From NCBI RefSeq assembly GCF_020193575.1, contig NZ_JADYVD010000025.1, positions 1-64,000 of the forward strand: 64,000 bases of DNA, read 5' to 3'. The notes beneath the pieces are model-generated. The model was not told where the DNA came from and made no database searches. It saw nothing but the letters and a program-made list of their open reading frames with translations. A program made the translations under genes and the position numbers. Below, one piece after another: positions 18,265 to 27,790 of the stretch. Source of the DNA: Ensifer sp. IC4062 (GTDB lineage Bacteria; Pseudomonadota; Alphaproteobacteria; Rhizobiales; Rhizobiaceae). Positions within the stretch are counted from its first letter, which is position 1. The number at the start of each line of letters is the position of its first letter.

Positions 18265-18434
18265 CAAAGCCCGCCTTCATCGAAGCTTTCAACGGCCGCT
18301 TCCGGGTGGAATGCCTAAACCAGCACTGGTTCCTGACCTTTGCGGATGCCCGCGAAAAGATGTAGGATTGGTGTAGACATTATAATGAGTTTCGGCCACT
18401 TGGTGAGATCGGCAACCACGTGCTCATCGCGTAA
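18265..18434 (+). mobile_element. IS3-family transposase C-terminal fragment
   Basis: The segments KPAFIEAFNGRFRVECLNQH, WFLTFADAREK, a stop, and HYNEFRPLGEIGN are the end of the rve-type integrase domain of an IS3-family OrfB. The final catalytic Glu region is included but the N-terminal part is missing. It directly follows the IS630 fragment. Confidence 0.75.
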
Positions 18435-18829
18435 TGAATCCGGTAAGCGCAACCAGCCCGCCTCCCTGGATGAAGCCGCAAAACTCTAGCCACCGCCGGT
18501 CCAGAAACCTGGGGCGGTTCAAAGAGGCCATAAGTTTAAACTGACCGGATGTCCAGCAATTGGGAACAGTCAATGTTTGGTGGACACCTCATGCATCAGC
18601 TCACTCAAGACCAAAAGGTGCAGCGAAAATCGCGCTTACGATAGGGCGGTCATTTCGCCGAACGTGATACTCGTAATGTCCAGCTCAAGATCAAGAATAG
18701 CAAGTGCTTTCCGAGGAGGAATGACGAGTGCAGCAGCATTTTTGATAGCCGTCATGTCGGCTTCCGGGCAACATGAACACAGAAACGCTCCGCCTTGCGC
18801 GCCCGGAGGCCAGAACCACGACAACACGA
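18435..18829. other. No gene recognised
   Basis: This stretch lies between the IS3 fragment and the racemase gene. Open frames here (for example minus 18636-18935) overlap the racemase end and show no family features. It probably holds the 3' part of the IS3 remnant followed by unassigned sequence. Confidence 0.4.
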
Positions 18830-19528
18830 TCAAGCAATAGACTGGAGAGTCATCCGGCAGAGGGTTGTGATATCGTATACAGGTAGCCGCGTCATGCGCC
18901 GGATCATCGGCGTGGCTGGCGGAAATAATGTGCATGAAAATAGAAGCGCCGCGATTTCCGGATTTGCGGCGCGGAGGCGCGCGACGCAGGCAGCAATCTC
19001 AGTCTCGATATCCGCGATATCGGTCGGCTGTGGCGGGCACATTGCTTCGTTCTGCATCAACTTTCCGCCTTCGACGCCGCCGATGACGATTCTCGTCCGC
19101 TCAGTCGGGTCACTGAGATGGAGCAAATCTTCTCCGAAAACTCGTGCATCAAGGGTTATGACAGCGAGCTTTGTCGTCGGGGGCAGCTGGCGTAGCAGCA
19201 TCGGCACCAATAGCAGGCTCGACGTCACTACCGGGACATTTACTGCCGCGGCCAGCGCCGCCTGATGCCGAATAGCGGCGCCACAGTACGAGCTGATTGC
19301 GACCGCGCCTCGCTCTACCAGCCGCTGAGCTGCCGCTACGTACGCCGGCTCGAGCGCAGGATCGCCGCGCATTACCACGTCCGCCCAAGCTCCCTCGACG
19401 GTTTCCGATATCACAGGCAAGCCGAAAGTAGCCGAACTCATCATTGAGCCCTGCGGCGGAGTCACACCTGGCGGCGAACCATATTCAAGGTCTAGGATTC
19501 CAAGATAGTTCCCGGTCTGCAACGTCAT
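18830..19528 (-). CDS. Aspartate/glutamate racemase family protein
   Basis: This 232-residue protein has the fold of Asp/Glu/hydantoin racemases, which use two Cys residues to move a proton at the alpha carbon. The candidate catalytic Cys residues are in AISSYCGAAIRHQ and ALLFSCTLFPP. The start at 19528 (MTLQTGNYLGILDLEYG) has a GGAGG site five bases upstream. That site directly abuts the remnant of an IS3-family element (19548-19640), so the original promoter has probably been replaced. Substrate unknown; members include maleate isomerases and hydantoin racemases. Confidence 0.7.
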   Translation of the reverse strand: MTLQTGNYLGILDLEYGSPPGVTPPQGSMMSSATFGLPVISETVEGAWADVVMRGDPALEPAYVAAAQRLVERGAVAISSYCGAAIRHQAALAAAVNVPVVTSSLLLVPMLLRQLPPTTKLAVITLDARVFGEDLLHLSDPTERTRIVIGGVEGGKLMQNEAMCPPQPTDIADIETEIAACVARLRAANPEIAALLFSCTLFPPATPMIRRMTRLPVYDITTLCRMTLQSIA

Positions 19529-19547
19529 TCTGGCCTCCAAAGCTTCT

Positions 19548-19640
19548 GCGCGCCCAAAAACCGCGACGCCTTCATCATTCTCCGCTCCCGTTCCCCGTCA
19601 GAAAATCACACGGAAACTCTAACCAAGACGGTCCAGTTTG
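19548..19640 (-). mobile_element. IS3-family left-end remnant, copy 1
   Basis: On the minus strand the start of an OrfA (MKASRFLGAQK) and the untranslated sequence before it match copy 2 at 27782-27892, whose OrfA starts MKASQFSDAQKAF, the standard opening of one IS3 subgroup. Both copies have the same orientation and bracket the PPTase/EctC-like/NRPS-PKS/SDR block. Confidence 0.65.
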
Positions 19641-19741
19641 GGAGATGAGATCCCGCCATCAGAGCAATCGATGTGCACAATGATACCTTCTTGAAGACTT
19701 CCCAGGCCACTGAGCAGTCGTCGAAGAAGCTTCGCCGGCTG

Positions 19742-20425
19742 CTAGCTTTTTACCGGAGACGGATTTTCGCAAATCTGTCCTACACAATAGCTGAAAACAA
19801 ACTCACCGTTTAACTCAAAGCTTGATTTGATAGCTGGGGCGTCGATGTCGTCCTCATAGGCTTCGATTATAGCGCGCGGAAGAGGTTGGACTCTACGATC
19901 GATCACATCGCTTAGCTTGCGCCCATGGAGCTTTAGCAAAGCTTCAAGTCTAGTCCACTCAATCAGAAAGTCTCTCTTACTCATAAAGGCTCTGCCAAAA
20001 AGATCAAAAGAGAGCTCTTGCGGTTCGATCAAGCGATCCCATCGCTCACAATCGCAGCCGACGAGAGAGATTCTTGAAGCGATGCAGCCGGCTAAACCCT
20101 TTGTATGTGTTATGTTGAAATGGAAGGAATCCTCTAAGGAGGTGAACTGTGGTTTCCCTGAGCCTGGATCGTAGACAATATGCATCCCGGTTACATCATA
20201 GCTGAGGGCTGTTCCGGCGTGATGCAGAGCCGCTCTACCCGCTATAAACTCTGCTCGCCGTTGGGAGCTCTGAAGACCTGCGAGCCAACTTTTATCGCCC
20301 TCTCCCAAAAAATCATCGTATGAACGCTCTGTGATCGCACTCCAGCTTTCGAGCGCGATGACTACTGTCCCCAACCGCAAAACAGCGGGAACAGGAATAT
20401 CTAACGATGGAAAAGAGTATTTCAT
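19742..20425 (-). CDS. Sfp-type 4'-phosphopantetheinyl transferase
   Basis: This 227-residue enzyme moves the phosphopantetheine arm from CoA to a Ser of carrier domains. The family motifs are present in order: RRAEFIAGRAALHHA, SGKPQF, FNITHTKGLAGC, VGCDCERWDR (magnesium-binding acidic residues) and FLIEWTRLEALLKLHGRKL (W-x-x-x-E-x-x-x-K). The start MKYSFPSLDIPVPA at 20425 is chosen over an ATG at 20461, as it matches the usual N-terminal length. It is divergent from the EctC-like and NRPS-PKS genes, whose two carrier domains it very probably activates. Confidence 0.9.
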   Translation of the reverse strand: MKYSFPSLDIPVPAVLRLGTVVIALESWSAITERSYDDFLGEGDKSWLAGLQSSQRRAEFIAGRAALHHAGTALSYDVTGMHIVYDPGSGKPQFTSLEDSFHFNITHTKGLAGCIASRISLVGCDCERWDRLIEPQELSFDLFGRAFMSKRDFLIEWTRLEALLKLHGRKLSDVIDRRVQPLPRAIIEAYEDDIDAPAIKSSFELNGEFVFSYCVGQICENPSPVKS

Positions 20426-20540
20426 AATTCCAACTAAGAACCTGAACGGAGGATTTGCCAACTACCAGCTTTGGTAGTTATCGCACGATAGCACCCTTGG
20501 CTACATTGGAGCGTGCAACCGAACATACGAGGAGCATCGT

Positions 20541-20930
20541 ATGATAATCCGCAAGCTTGAGAGTATCGAGGGGACCGAGCGTGACGTTGCCTGGGGCAAT
20601 GGAAGGAGCCGTCGTTTCTTAGTCAAGGCCGATGGCGTTCCTTATTCGCTCACCGACACCATCGTAAGGGCCGGGACCTCATCCTTGCTGCAGTACCGCC
20701 ATCACATCGAAACCTGCTACTGTATCGCCGGCAAGGGGCGCGTCCGCAACGACATCACCGGTGAAGAGCATGTTATCGTCCCCGGCACAATGTATGCACT
20801 CGACAAGAACGACGCTCACCATCTGATCGCCGACGAGGAAGACCTCCGTCTAGTCTGCATTTTCTTTCCCGCTCTGAACGGCGACGAAGTCCACGACCTA
20901 GCGGCTAAAGAGCTCTCGTCAACCTACTGA
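20541..20930 (+). CDS. Ectoine-synthase (EctC)-like cupin
   Basis: This 129-residue single-domain cupin aligns from end to end with ectoine synthase, which closes N-gamma-acetyl-diaminobutyrate to ectoine by loss of water. The iron ligands of EctC occur at identical positions: Glu57, Tyr85 and His93 (GTMYALDKNDAHH). Ser23, Arg25, Thr40 and Tyr52 also match. Trp21 and Asn38 of the ectoine pocket are Gly and Thr here. There is no ectA or ectB in the window. The gene has a GAGGAGC site, lies 20 bases before the NRPS-PKS gene and is surely co-transcribed with it. The likely role is a ring-closing dehydration in that pathway, which is an inference. Confidence 0.8.
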   Translation: MIIRKLESIEGTERDVAWGNGRSRRFLVKADGVPYSLTDTIVRAGTSSLLQYRHHIETCYCIAGKGRVRNDITGEEHVIVPGTMYALDKNDAHHLIADEEDLRLVCIFFPALNGDEVHDLAAKELSSTY

Positions 20931-20950
20931 TAGCAGAAGGACGGGACATC

Positions 20951-23900
20951 ATGACAAATGCGACTGAGACCGGACACATGCCGCTTGCCGCACGCTGCCG
21001 CACTGTGTCGCAGGAGTTCATAGAGTGCGCACATAAATTTCCCCACATGATTGCAGTTCAGTGCGGTGACGAGCGCCTGACGTACAGGGAGCTATTGGGT
21101 CATGCCTCGCGCGTTGCGCAACAGCTTATAATGCACGGAGTTTGCGTCGGAGACATCATCTTGATGAATCCTGCGCGTCACCTCGATTCGGCAATCATCA
21201 TCATCGGGGTTATGCTTAGCGGAGCGACAGTGTGTCCGCTCGACATGGGAGCGAGCGAGACGAGAATCCGGAACATCTTAGCGGCTTCCCGGACAAAATT
21301 CGTCGTTCTTACAGACAAGACCCCGGTTGATGCGAAAGCGTCGCAGCTCCTGCAGTCCTTCTGCATTGACACGATTCTTGTCGAGCGACGATTAAGCGAC
21401 GAGATTTCCAACGTTGAGAACCTTTCGACTCCTGAAAGGGGCTGTTACCTGCTTTTCACCTCTGGGACGACAGGAACGCCCAAGGGCGTGCTCATGCCAC
21501 ACCGTGGGCTTGCCAACCTGATTCAATGGGATATCCGCTTCAGGGGATGTGAACCTGGCACGACTCACTTGCAATTCGCGTCCTTCAATTTCGACGTCGC
21601 ATTTCACGAACTGTTTTCGGCCATCAGTTCAGGAGGAACGGCAGTTCTGGCTACGCAGGATCAGCGACAGGACGCTGGACTACTCCTGGAACTGCTCTCA
21701 TCATGCCGCATCAAGAAAGCATATCTCCCCTACAGTGTACTCAATCAACTGGCGCTGGCGGCGCGGGCATTCGCTGAGCCACTTTACCTCACAGACGTAA
21801 CGACGGCCGGCGAGCCACTGAAGATCACTGAACAAATCAGATCACTATTCAATCGCCTCGGCGCCACCCTCTACAACAACTATGGTTCGACTGAGGTGCA
21901 GGACGTGACGTCTCTGAGGCTCGCCGGAGACCCCGAGAGATGGCCGGATCTACCATCGATCGGCGCTCCCATAGCGGGAATGGAGGTGGGCGTGCTCACC
22001 TCTAAGGGGGTCACGTCGGAACCGGGCTCTGAGGGCCCAATTGTGGTCAAGGGGTGTCAGGTCGCGATGGGCTACATTCAGTCTGGTGTCGACGATCCAT
22101 TGCCCCTCCCTTCTGCCTCGACAGGTTCAGCAGACGAGTACCTAACGGGGGATCTCGGCATCATCCTTCCTGACGGCAACATCGCCATCGCTGGGCGGGC
22201 CGATCGGGAGGTCAAGATCCGCGGCAAGCGGGTCGATGTCGCCGCCGTTGAGTCCGTTATGGAGCGTTCTCGGTACGTTAACCAAGCTGCCGTCGTCGCA
22301 ACCGAGATCAGCGGGCGATCAGAACTAATCGCCTTCGTAATCTCGGCAGAAGACTCAAAGAGTGATGTGCTCAAGGAGGATATCAGAACCCTGATCACTG
22401 ATGCGTTAGATGGAACCGCGGTTCCGTGCCAGACCTACACACTCTCGGCGTTTCCCGAAACGACTACAGGCAAGATTGACCGTCGCGCCCTCCAGTCAAT
22501 GGCGGCCTCCGCCGTTAGGGCACCGGCTCGTGATGGTGGTCAGCGGAATAATGTCCAGCGGCGCGGGTCAGACATCTGGAATGAGGTCCTTCCCGGGGGG
22601 GACGGTCGGAGCTTCAGAGCGGCAGGCGGCGACTCGCTGAGCGCGATGCAACTTGTGACGCGCTTGAAGCAGGAATTAAAAGTCGAAGTTTACGTGTCCG
22701 ATATCTCAAATGAGACCACACTGGAATCGCTCCTCAGGACTGCAAAGCTCCGTGGGGATCTCGGCGAAAACGAAGCGACTTTTACAACTTCTTTGAGGCG
22801 AAATGCAGTCGCCATCATCGGAATGGCTGGACGCTTCCCAGGCGCCGACTCCGTCGATGCTCTATGGGAAGGACTCATCAATAATCAGATCTTCTTTTCC
22901 GAATCCAAGAACGACCCGCCGGCTCTATCCATGTGTGAGAACTTTGTGAGGACGGGTGGTTTCCTTGAGCACCACGACCATTTTGACGCCGAATTCTTCG
23001 GCATCAGTGATCGCGAAGCTGCGCTGATGGATCCGCAGCAACGGATTTTTCTTGAGTGCTCATGGCACGCTCTCGAAAACGCAGGTTATGCGCCGACGGC
23101 GGTTCCTTACCGGACGGGTGTGTATTCGGCGAGCGGCGCGAGCACGTATCTGATCAACAATATCTTGCCATCAGTGATAGATGAATGCGGCGGCGCCTTT
23201 TTGAGCCATCGGCTCATTCGGAATGTCGGTGAAATTTTGATTGAACAGGGCAACTCTCCAGAGCACGTTTCGATGAGGGTGTCGAACAAGCTCAATCTGA
23301 CGGGTCCCAGTCTCTCAGTAGGTTCCGCCTGTTCAGGTGGGTTGGTCGCCGTTCATCATGCGGTACAGGCAATCCGCTTAGGAGAAGCCGATATGGCGAT
23401 CGCCGGCGGCGTTTCAGTTTCAACGCCGCAGCATGTAGGCTACTTTGCGCATGAAGGTGTAATCCTGTCACCAACCGGTTGCTGCAGACCGTTCGATGCG
23501 GCGGCCGACGGATCAGTGTTCGGGAACGGATGCGCGGTTCTCGTCCTCAAAGATTATGATCTCGCGGTTCGCGATGGCGATCAGATCATCGCGGTTATTG
23601 TCGGGTCAGCGGTCAATAACGACGGTGCGCGTAAACTGAGTTATACCGGACCGAGCGTGGAGGGGCAAATCGATGTCATCAACGCAGCTCTGGCAGATGC
23701 CGGTCTCACCGCATCCGACATCGACTACGTCGAGGCCCATGGGACAGGCACACCCCTCGGGGACTCGATTGAGATTACAGCTCTGGCGGCAACATATGGC
23801 GCAGCTGCCATCGCTCAAAACTGCCTTGTTGGATCCCTGAAGGCGAATATCGGGCACCTCGACGAGGCGGCAGGTGCCGCGGGCCTTCTGAAAACGGCTC

Positions 23901-26713
23901 TATGTCTTCAAAGGGGCAGGATTCCAGCCATTCCGACGTTTCGGAGCCCACATGAGCGGATGCCGCTGCGGGAAACCCGCCTGAGAATTGCCTGTGGGGA
24001 GGCTCAGGACTGGAATTATCGATTGGAGAGACCCAGGCGAGCAGCAATCAGTTCCTTGGGGATAGGAGGGACGAATTGCCACATGATCCTCGAGGGTGGG
24101 GACGCTCGTGCGGGAAGAGCGCAGATAGCTCGCGATCCTCAGCAAAATGAACTCTTTGTGCTGTCGGCGGGTAGCTCCGAGCAGTTGATGACTCTGTGCC
24201 GGGAGGTCCACGAACTCCTCGCTGCCTCCGGAACAGATCTCCGCTTGCGGGATGTATGCATGACCTCCTGCGTTGGGCGTCGCCCGGAACGGTTCCGGGT
24301 TGGTTGGACAGTGTCCAGCAAGGCTGAATTGTCCCAACTGCTCAACGATGTTGTCGTGGGGGCATCATCCCCCTCCGACAGTTTAGCCCCAAAGAAGATT
24401 GCTGGCCTCTTCACTGGTCAGGGCTGCCAGTGGACAGGAATGGGGAAAGAGCTTTCTGCCGCGTTTCCTGCCTTCAGAGAGTCGATGGAAGATTGTTTCG
24501 AGTGCGTACGGAGGAGTCATGGGATCGAACTCAAACAGGTGATCGAAGAAATACCCGATCGAGATCCAAGGCTAAATCGCACCGAGTTCACGCAACCGGC
24601 GATCTTCGCGTTCGAATACGCAATGACCCAGCTTCTTCGTTCTTTTGGGGTGCAGTTTGAGGAGATAGCGGGTCATAGCTTCGGGGAGATAGCGGGCCTG
24701 GTCGCCGCCGGTGCGCTACCCTTAGAAGATGCGTGCTTTCTTGTTTCTGAGCGGGGACGACTTTCCGCGGAACTTCCAACCGGAATGGGTGCAATGGCCG
24801 TGGCCACCGGGAACGCAGAAGATATTGCTCTTCTCGTCTCCGAGCTGGGCGATGGTGTTACCGTGGCGGCATTCAACTCACCGAACGCAGTCGTACTATC
24901 CGGTTGTGCTGACCTCGTGGCAAAACTCGCTGATACTGGAGAGGTCTCGGGCTGTACGGTCACTCAGCTGCCAATATCGCATGCGTTCCACTCAGAGCAG
25001 ATGTGCCCCATCGTTGATAAATACAGGTCCGTCATCGCGAAACTGCGCTTTTGCGACCCGATAATTCCGGTGGTCTCCTCGGTAACAGGAGCACCTCTTC
25101 AAGAAAATCAGGATTGGGTCAAGTACCTCACAGATCAACTTGTGGGACCGGTTCGCTTCCATGATGTGCTTCACTATATGCTTGACGACCGTTCGAAGCT
25201 ATTTGTCGAGGTCGGACCGAAGCCGATGCTGCTCGGGCTCGGTATGGACCTTGACCCGGAAGAGGGTAGGCCCTGGATTGCTTCTTGCCGTAGCTCCGAC
25301 GAGTTAGGGACATTCCTCAGAGCCCTCGCCGAGCTGTTTAAACTTGGCATAAACCTCGACTTCAACCACCTCGCTCATCGCGGCGCGTGGCGCCGTGTCT
25401 CCCTGCCCACCTATCCGTTCCGCAAGACTCAGTATCTCTGTGCTCCACCGCTTGCCGCGACAAAACGCGCATCAGATGGAACATCTCCTCTCGGTGATGT
25501 TTCTAAGGTTGTCGCTCGCTCCAGAGACAATGCTTTATCTCAACAGTCTCTAGATTGTGGCCGCGCTGAACCTTCCAATAAGCTAGCTGCTAGTTCCAAA
25601 CCGTTGAACATCAAGCCGACGATAGGTCCTGATCCAGAGAAATCCGAAGCGGTTCGTAGGATTGTCGCGCCATCCGGAGAGTATCAGGCCTATCAGTCTG
25701 AAGAGAAAGTTCTTTGGGACGTGCTTGAGCGGATTGCTGCGCTTCTTGGCAAACGAAGTGTTTCTACCGTCGATCCGGACCTAAAATGGAACGATCTTGG
25801 CTTGGATTCGCTGCTTCTCATCGAGTTACGAAACAACTTGAGAAAGTGCTACGGCAACTCTATCTCCATGACAATGTTTATGAAATGTCAGACGCCTCGC
25901 AGTTTGGCAAACGGAATTTATGAGGTTGCCGGTTTTGCGCAATCCGGTACCGAAGCGCGCGCATCTAAGCATGCTCGGCTTCTCCTAATACCTGGTATTA
26001 CGGGAGAACCAATGGACTTTGTGGAACTTATTCCTTTGCTTGGGGGCATCTCCACGGAAGTACTTGAGTACCCACAGGGCATCGACCCTTGGCGAAGCGC
26101 TCCTACGCCGATGGATGTTATCTCCTCTATCACCAGTCAAGCAAAGAAGGCGGCAGGTGAGGATAACGTGGTTTTGCTTGGCTATTCCTTTGGAGGTAAA
26201 GTCGCGAACGAGGTAGGCCTTGCGCTCCTTCGACTAGGCACCGACGTCAGTCGTGTGATCATTATAGATGTTCCCCCAGGCGCTTTCTTGCCAGTGGCGC
26301 CCAAGGGGTCAATCGCTCGACCGTTGGGTCGAATGGAATTCGGAATGATGTTGAAAAAAGATCCTGCGAAGGCATTCAATGTGTTGGATCTTGCATGTCA
26401 CAGCAATAAACTTGAGGCAGATTTCAGGCGCACCGCTTCAATTTACTGGACGAACGCTTTGATCGCCTCTCAATTTGAGGCAAGCAAGACATCCATTCCT
26501 CTAATATTTATACGGGCACGAGTAGCCGGAGCGCTTGATAACCTTTTGGCCGACGAAAGTCTATCTGCCGCCGATCCAACTTGGGGTTGGAAGACAGTTG
26601 CGAGCACCGTGGATGTTCATATCGTTGATGGAGATCATTTCAGCATCATGGAGCATGACAAAGTCTCTCAAATAGCTGATCTTGTAAAACGCCAATTTCT
26701 TGTCAGCTCTTGA
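20951..26713 (+). CDS. Hybrid NRPS-PKS, A-PCP-KS-AT-ACP-TE
   Basis: This 1920-residue assembly line has six domains. They are adenylation (1-515; FTSGTTGTPKG near 168, YNNYGSTE near 308, TGKIDRRAL near 507), peptidyl carrier (GGDSLSA, Ser562), and ketosynthase (618-1040; Cys794, His930, His969). Acyltransferase (about 1150-1440; GHSFGE with Ser1243, HAFH at 1344), acyl carrier (LGLDSLL, Ser1620) and thioesterase (1655-1915; GYSFGG with Ser1746, His1896) follow. HAFH points to malonyl-CoA. No condensation, ketoreductase, dehydratase or methyltransferase domain is present. The predicted action is to load one amino acid, extend it once with malonate and release a beta-keto product. The start has an AGAAGGA site. 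Substrate of the A domain is not predictable by eye. Confidence 0.92.
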   Translation: MTNATETGHMPLAARCRTVSQEFIECAHKFPHMIAVQCGDERLTYRELLGHASRVAQQLIMHGVCVGDIILMNPARHLDSAIIIIGVMLSGATVCPLDMGASETRIRNILAASRTKFVVLTDKTPVDAKASQLLQSFCIDTILVERRLSDEISNVENLSTPERGCYLLFTSGTTGTPKGVLMPHRGLANLIQWDIRFRGCEPGTTHLQFASFNFDVAFHELFSAISSGGTAVLATQDQRQDAGLLLELLSSCRIKKAYLPYSVLNQLALAARAFAEPLYLTDVTTAGEPLKITEQIRSLFNRLGATLYNNYGSTEVQDVTSLRLAGDPERWPDLPSIGAPIAGMEVGVLTSKGVTSEPGSEGPIVVKGCQVAMGYIQSGVDDPLPLPSASTGSADEYLTGDLGIILPDGNIAIAGRADREVKIRGKRVDVAAVESVMERSRYVNQAAVVATEISGRSELIAFVISAEDSKSDVLKEDIRTLITDALDGTAVPCQTYTLSAFPETTTGKIDRRALQSMAASAVRAPARDGGQRNNVQRRGSDIWNEVLPGGDGRSFRAAGGDSLSAMQLVTRLKQELKVEVYVSDISNETTLESLLRTAKLRGDLGENEATFTTSLRRNAVAIIGMAGRFPGADSVDALWEGLINNQIFFSESKNDPPALSMCENFVRTGGFLEHHDHFDAEFFGISDREAALMDPQQRIFLECSWHALENAGYAPTAVPYRTGVYSASGASTYLINNILPSVIDECGGAFLSHRLIRNVGEILIEQGNSPEHVSMRVSNKLNLTGPSLSVGSACSGGLVAVHHAVQAIRLGEADMAIAGGVSVSTPQHVGYFAHEGVILSPTGCCRPFDAAADGSVFGNGCAVLVLKDYDLAVRDGDQIIAVIVGSAVNNDGARKLSYTGPSVEGQIDVINAALADAGLTASDIDYVEAHGTGTPLGDSIEITALAATYGAAAIAQNCLVGSLKANIGHLDEAAGAAGLLKTALCLQRGRIPAIPTFRSPHERMPLRETRLRIACGEAQDWNYRLERPRRAAISSLGIGGTNCHMILEGGDARAGRAQIARDPQQNELFVLSAGSSEQLMTLCREVHELLAASGTDLRLRDVCMTSCVGRRPERFRVGWTVSSKAELSQLLNDVVVGASSPSDSLAPKKIAGLFTGQGCQWTGMGKELSAAFPAFRESMEDCFECVRRSHGIELKQVIEEIPDRDPRLNRTEFTQPAIFAFEYAMTQLLRSFGVQFEEIAGHSFGEIAGLVAAGALPLEDACFLVSERGRLSAELPTGMGAMAVATGNAEDIALLVSELGDGVTVAAFNSPNAVVLSGCADLVAKLADTGEVSGCTVTQLPISHAFHSEQMCPIVDKYRSVIAKLRFCDPIIPVVSSVTGAPLQENQDWVKYLTDQLVGPVRFHDVLHYMLDDRSKLFVEVGPKPMLLGLGMDLDPEEGRPWIASCRSSDELGTFLRALAELFKLGINLDFNHLAHRGAWRRVSLPTYPFRKTQYLCAPPLAATKRASDGTSPLGDVSKVVARSRDNALSQQSLDCGRAEPSNKLAASSKPLNIKPTIGPDPEKSEAVRRIVAPSGEYQAYQSEEKVLWDVLERIAALLGKRSVSTVDPDLKWNDLGLDSLLLIELRNNLRKCYGNSISMTMFMKCQTPRSLANGIYEVAGFAQSGTEARASKHARLLLIPGITGEPMDFVELIPLLGGISTEVLEYPQGIDPWRSAPTPMDVISSITSQAKKAAGEDNVVLLGYSFGGKVANEVGLALLRLGTDVSRVIIIDVPPGAFLPVAPKGSIARPLGRMEFGMMLKKDPAKAFNVLDLACHSNKLEADFRRTASIYWTNALIASQFEASKTSIPLIFIRARVAGALDNLLADESLSAADPTWGWKTVASTVDVHIVDGDHFSIMEHDKVSQIADLVKRQFLVSS

Positions 26714-26840
26714 GAATTGTGCAGGGATCCCCTTCGTCGGGTAAGAACAAGAGCTATGCAAAATCGTTACGTTAGGGTCGAATCAAGGATGAAGCGAGTT
26801 TGTTCATGTCTCTCGCGGCGTGTGACCCAAGTGGATAACC

Positions 26841-26867
26841 GTGACAGCAGGTTAGCTGCTGTTTTCA
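26841..26867 (+). terminator. Hairpin with T run behind the NRPS-PKS gene
   Basis: ACAGCAG and CTGCTGT form a seven-base stem followed by TTT, about 130 bases past the NRPS-PKS stop. It may end the ectC-like/NRPS-PKS transcript. The rest of 26714-27001 shows no gene. Confidence 0.4.
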
Positions 26868-27001
26868 CATCCAGTCAGCTCGGCAACATCCAACGGCAGC
26901 GGTGGCCAAGCCGAGGATCATCAAAAGCCCAGGATCGACGGGGGGTTCTTCGATATTCCACCTGATGAAGACAGATTGATCCGACGCTAAAGGAAAACAC
27001 C

Positions 27002-27790
27002 ATGACCAAAGTGGCAATTGTGACAGGATCGGCAACGGGTATGGGTGCGACTTGTGCCATCGACCTCGCTGCTCGAGGCTGGAACGTCACGATAAACTAC
27101 AGCCGAAGTAAGAAGGAAGCCGACGAGACTTATGCCAAAGTCAAAGCGCAAGGTGTTGAAGCCATCGTTGTGCAAGCCGACGTGGGGCAGGAGGCAGATT
27201 GCCGAAAGCTGGCCGCCGAGACCCTGAGCGAATGGGGGCGCATAGACGGCCTTATCAATAACGCTGCCACCACAAAGTTCCAAAAAGCGGGCGACCTTGA
27301 AGACGTCACACCAGAGGATTTCGACCGCCTATTTCGCGTGAACGCCACAGGCGCTTTCATGATGAGCCGTGCTGTGTTTTCGGTCATGAGAAAACAATGG
27401 GAGGAAAGCAAAGAACGCGGTGCGATCGTGAATGTGTCTAGCAATGCCACCCTTACCGGCAACGGCAGCTCGCTGCCCTACGTGCTGTCCAAGGGCGCGC
27501 TAAATACTCTTACCCCCATGCTTGCACGTTGGCTGAGCCCCGCCGTTCGTGTGAACACCGTTTGCCCTGGCTTCATCCAAACCCGCTGGATCCGAAACGG
27601 CATCGGTGAAAGTGAATACAATAAAATGATATACGACGAGGAACAGCGTACGCCTCTACGCCAGGCAGGCACGCCGGAACAGATGTCTGAGGCTGCGCTG
27701 TTCCTTTTAACGGAAGCGTCAAACATTACTGGTCAGATCATTGTTGTTGATGCTGGCGACCATCTGGGTCCGCCGCCTAGGCGATGTTGA
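27002..27790 (+). CDS. Short-chain dehydrogenase/reductase
   Basis: This 262-residue NAD(P)-dependent SDR oxidoreductase has the cofactor motif TGSATGMGA, the NNA motif (LINNAATTKFQ), the catalytic Ser in VNVSSNATLTG and the YVLSK motif with Tyr and Lys. GQIIVVDAGDHLG is the usual C-terminal pattern. The last few residues (PPPRRC) run into the IS3 remnant that begins at about 27782, so the original end may have been replaced. It has an AAAGGAAA site and lies 288 bases behind the NRPS-PKS gene in the same orientation. It may reduce the beta-keto product, since the PKS lacks a ketoreductase; this is inference. Confidence 0.85.
   Translation: MTKVAIVTGSATGMGATCAIDLAARGWNVTINYSRSKKEADETYAKVKAQGVEAIVVQADVGQEADCRKLAAETLSEWGRIDGLINNAATTKFQKAGDLEDVTPEDFDRLFRVNATGAFMMSRAVFSVMRKQWEESKERGAIVNVSSNATLTGNGSSLPYVLSKGALNTLTPMLARWLSPAVRVNTVCPGFIQTRWIRNGIGESEYNKMIYDEEQRTPLRQAGTPEQMSEAALFLLTEASNITGQIIVVDAGDHLGPPPRRC

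Noticed and set aside
20541-20930. Classical ectoine biosynthesis locus
   Set aside because: No ectA, ectB or ectD genes are present and two ectoine-pocket residues are changed.
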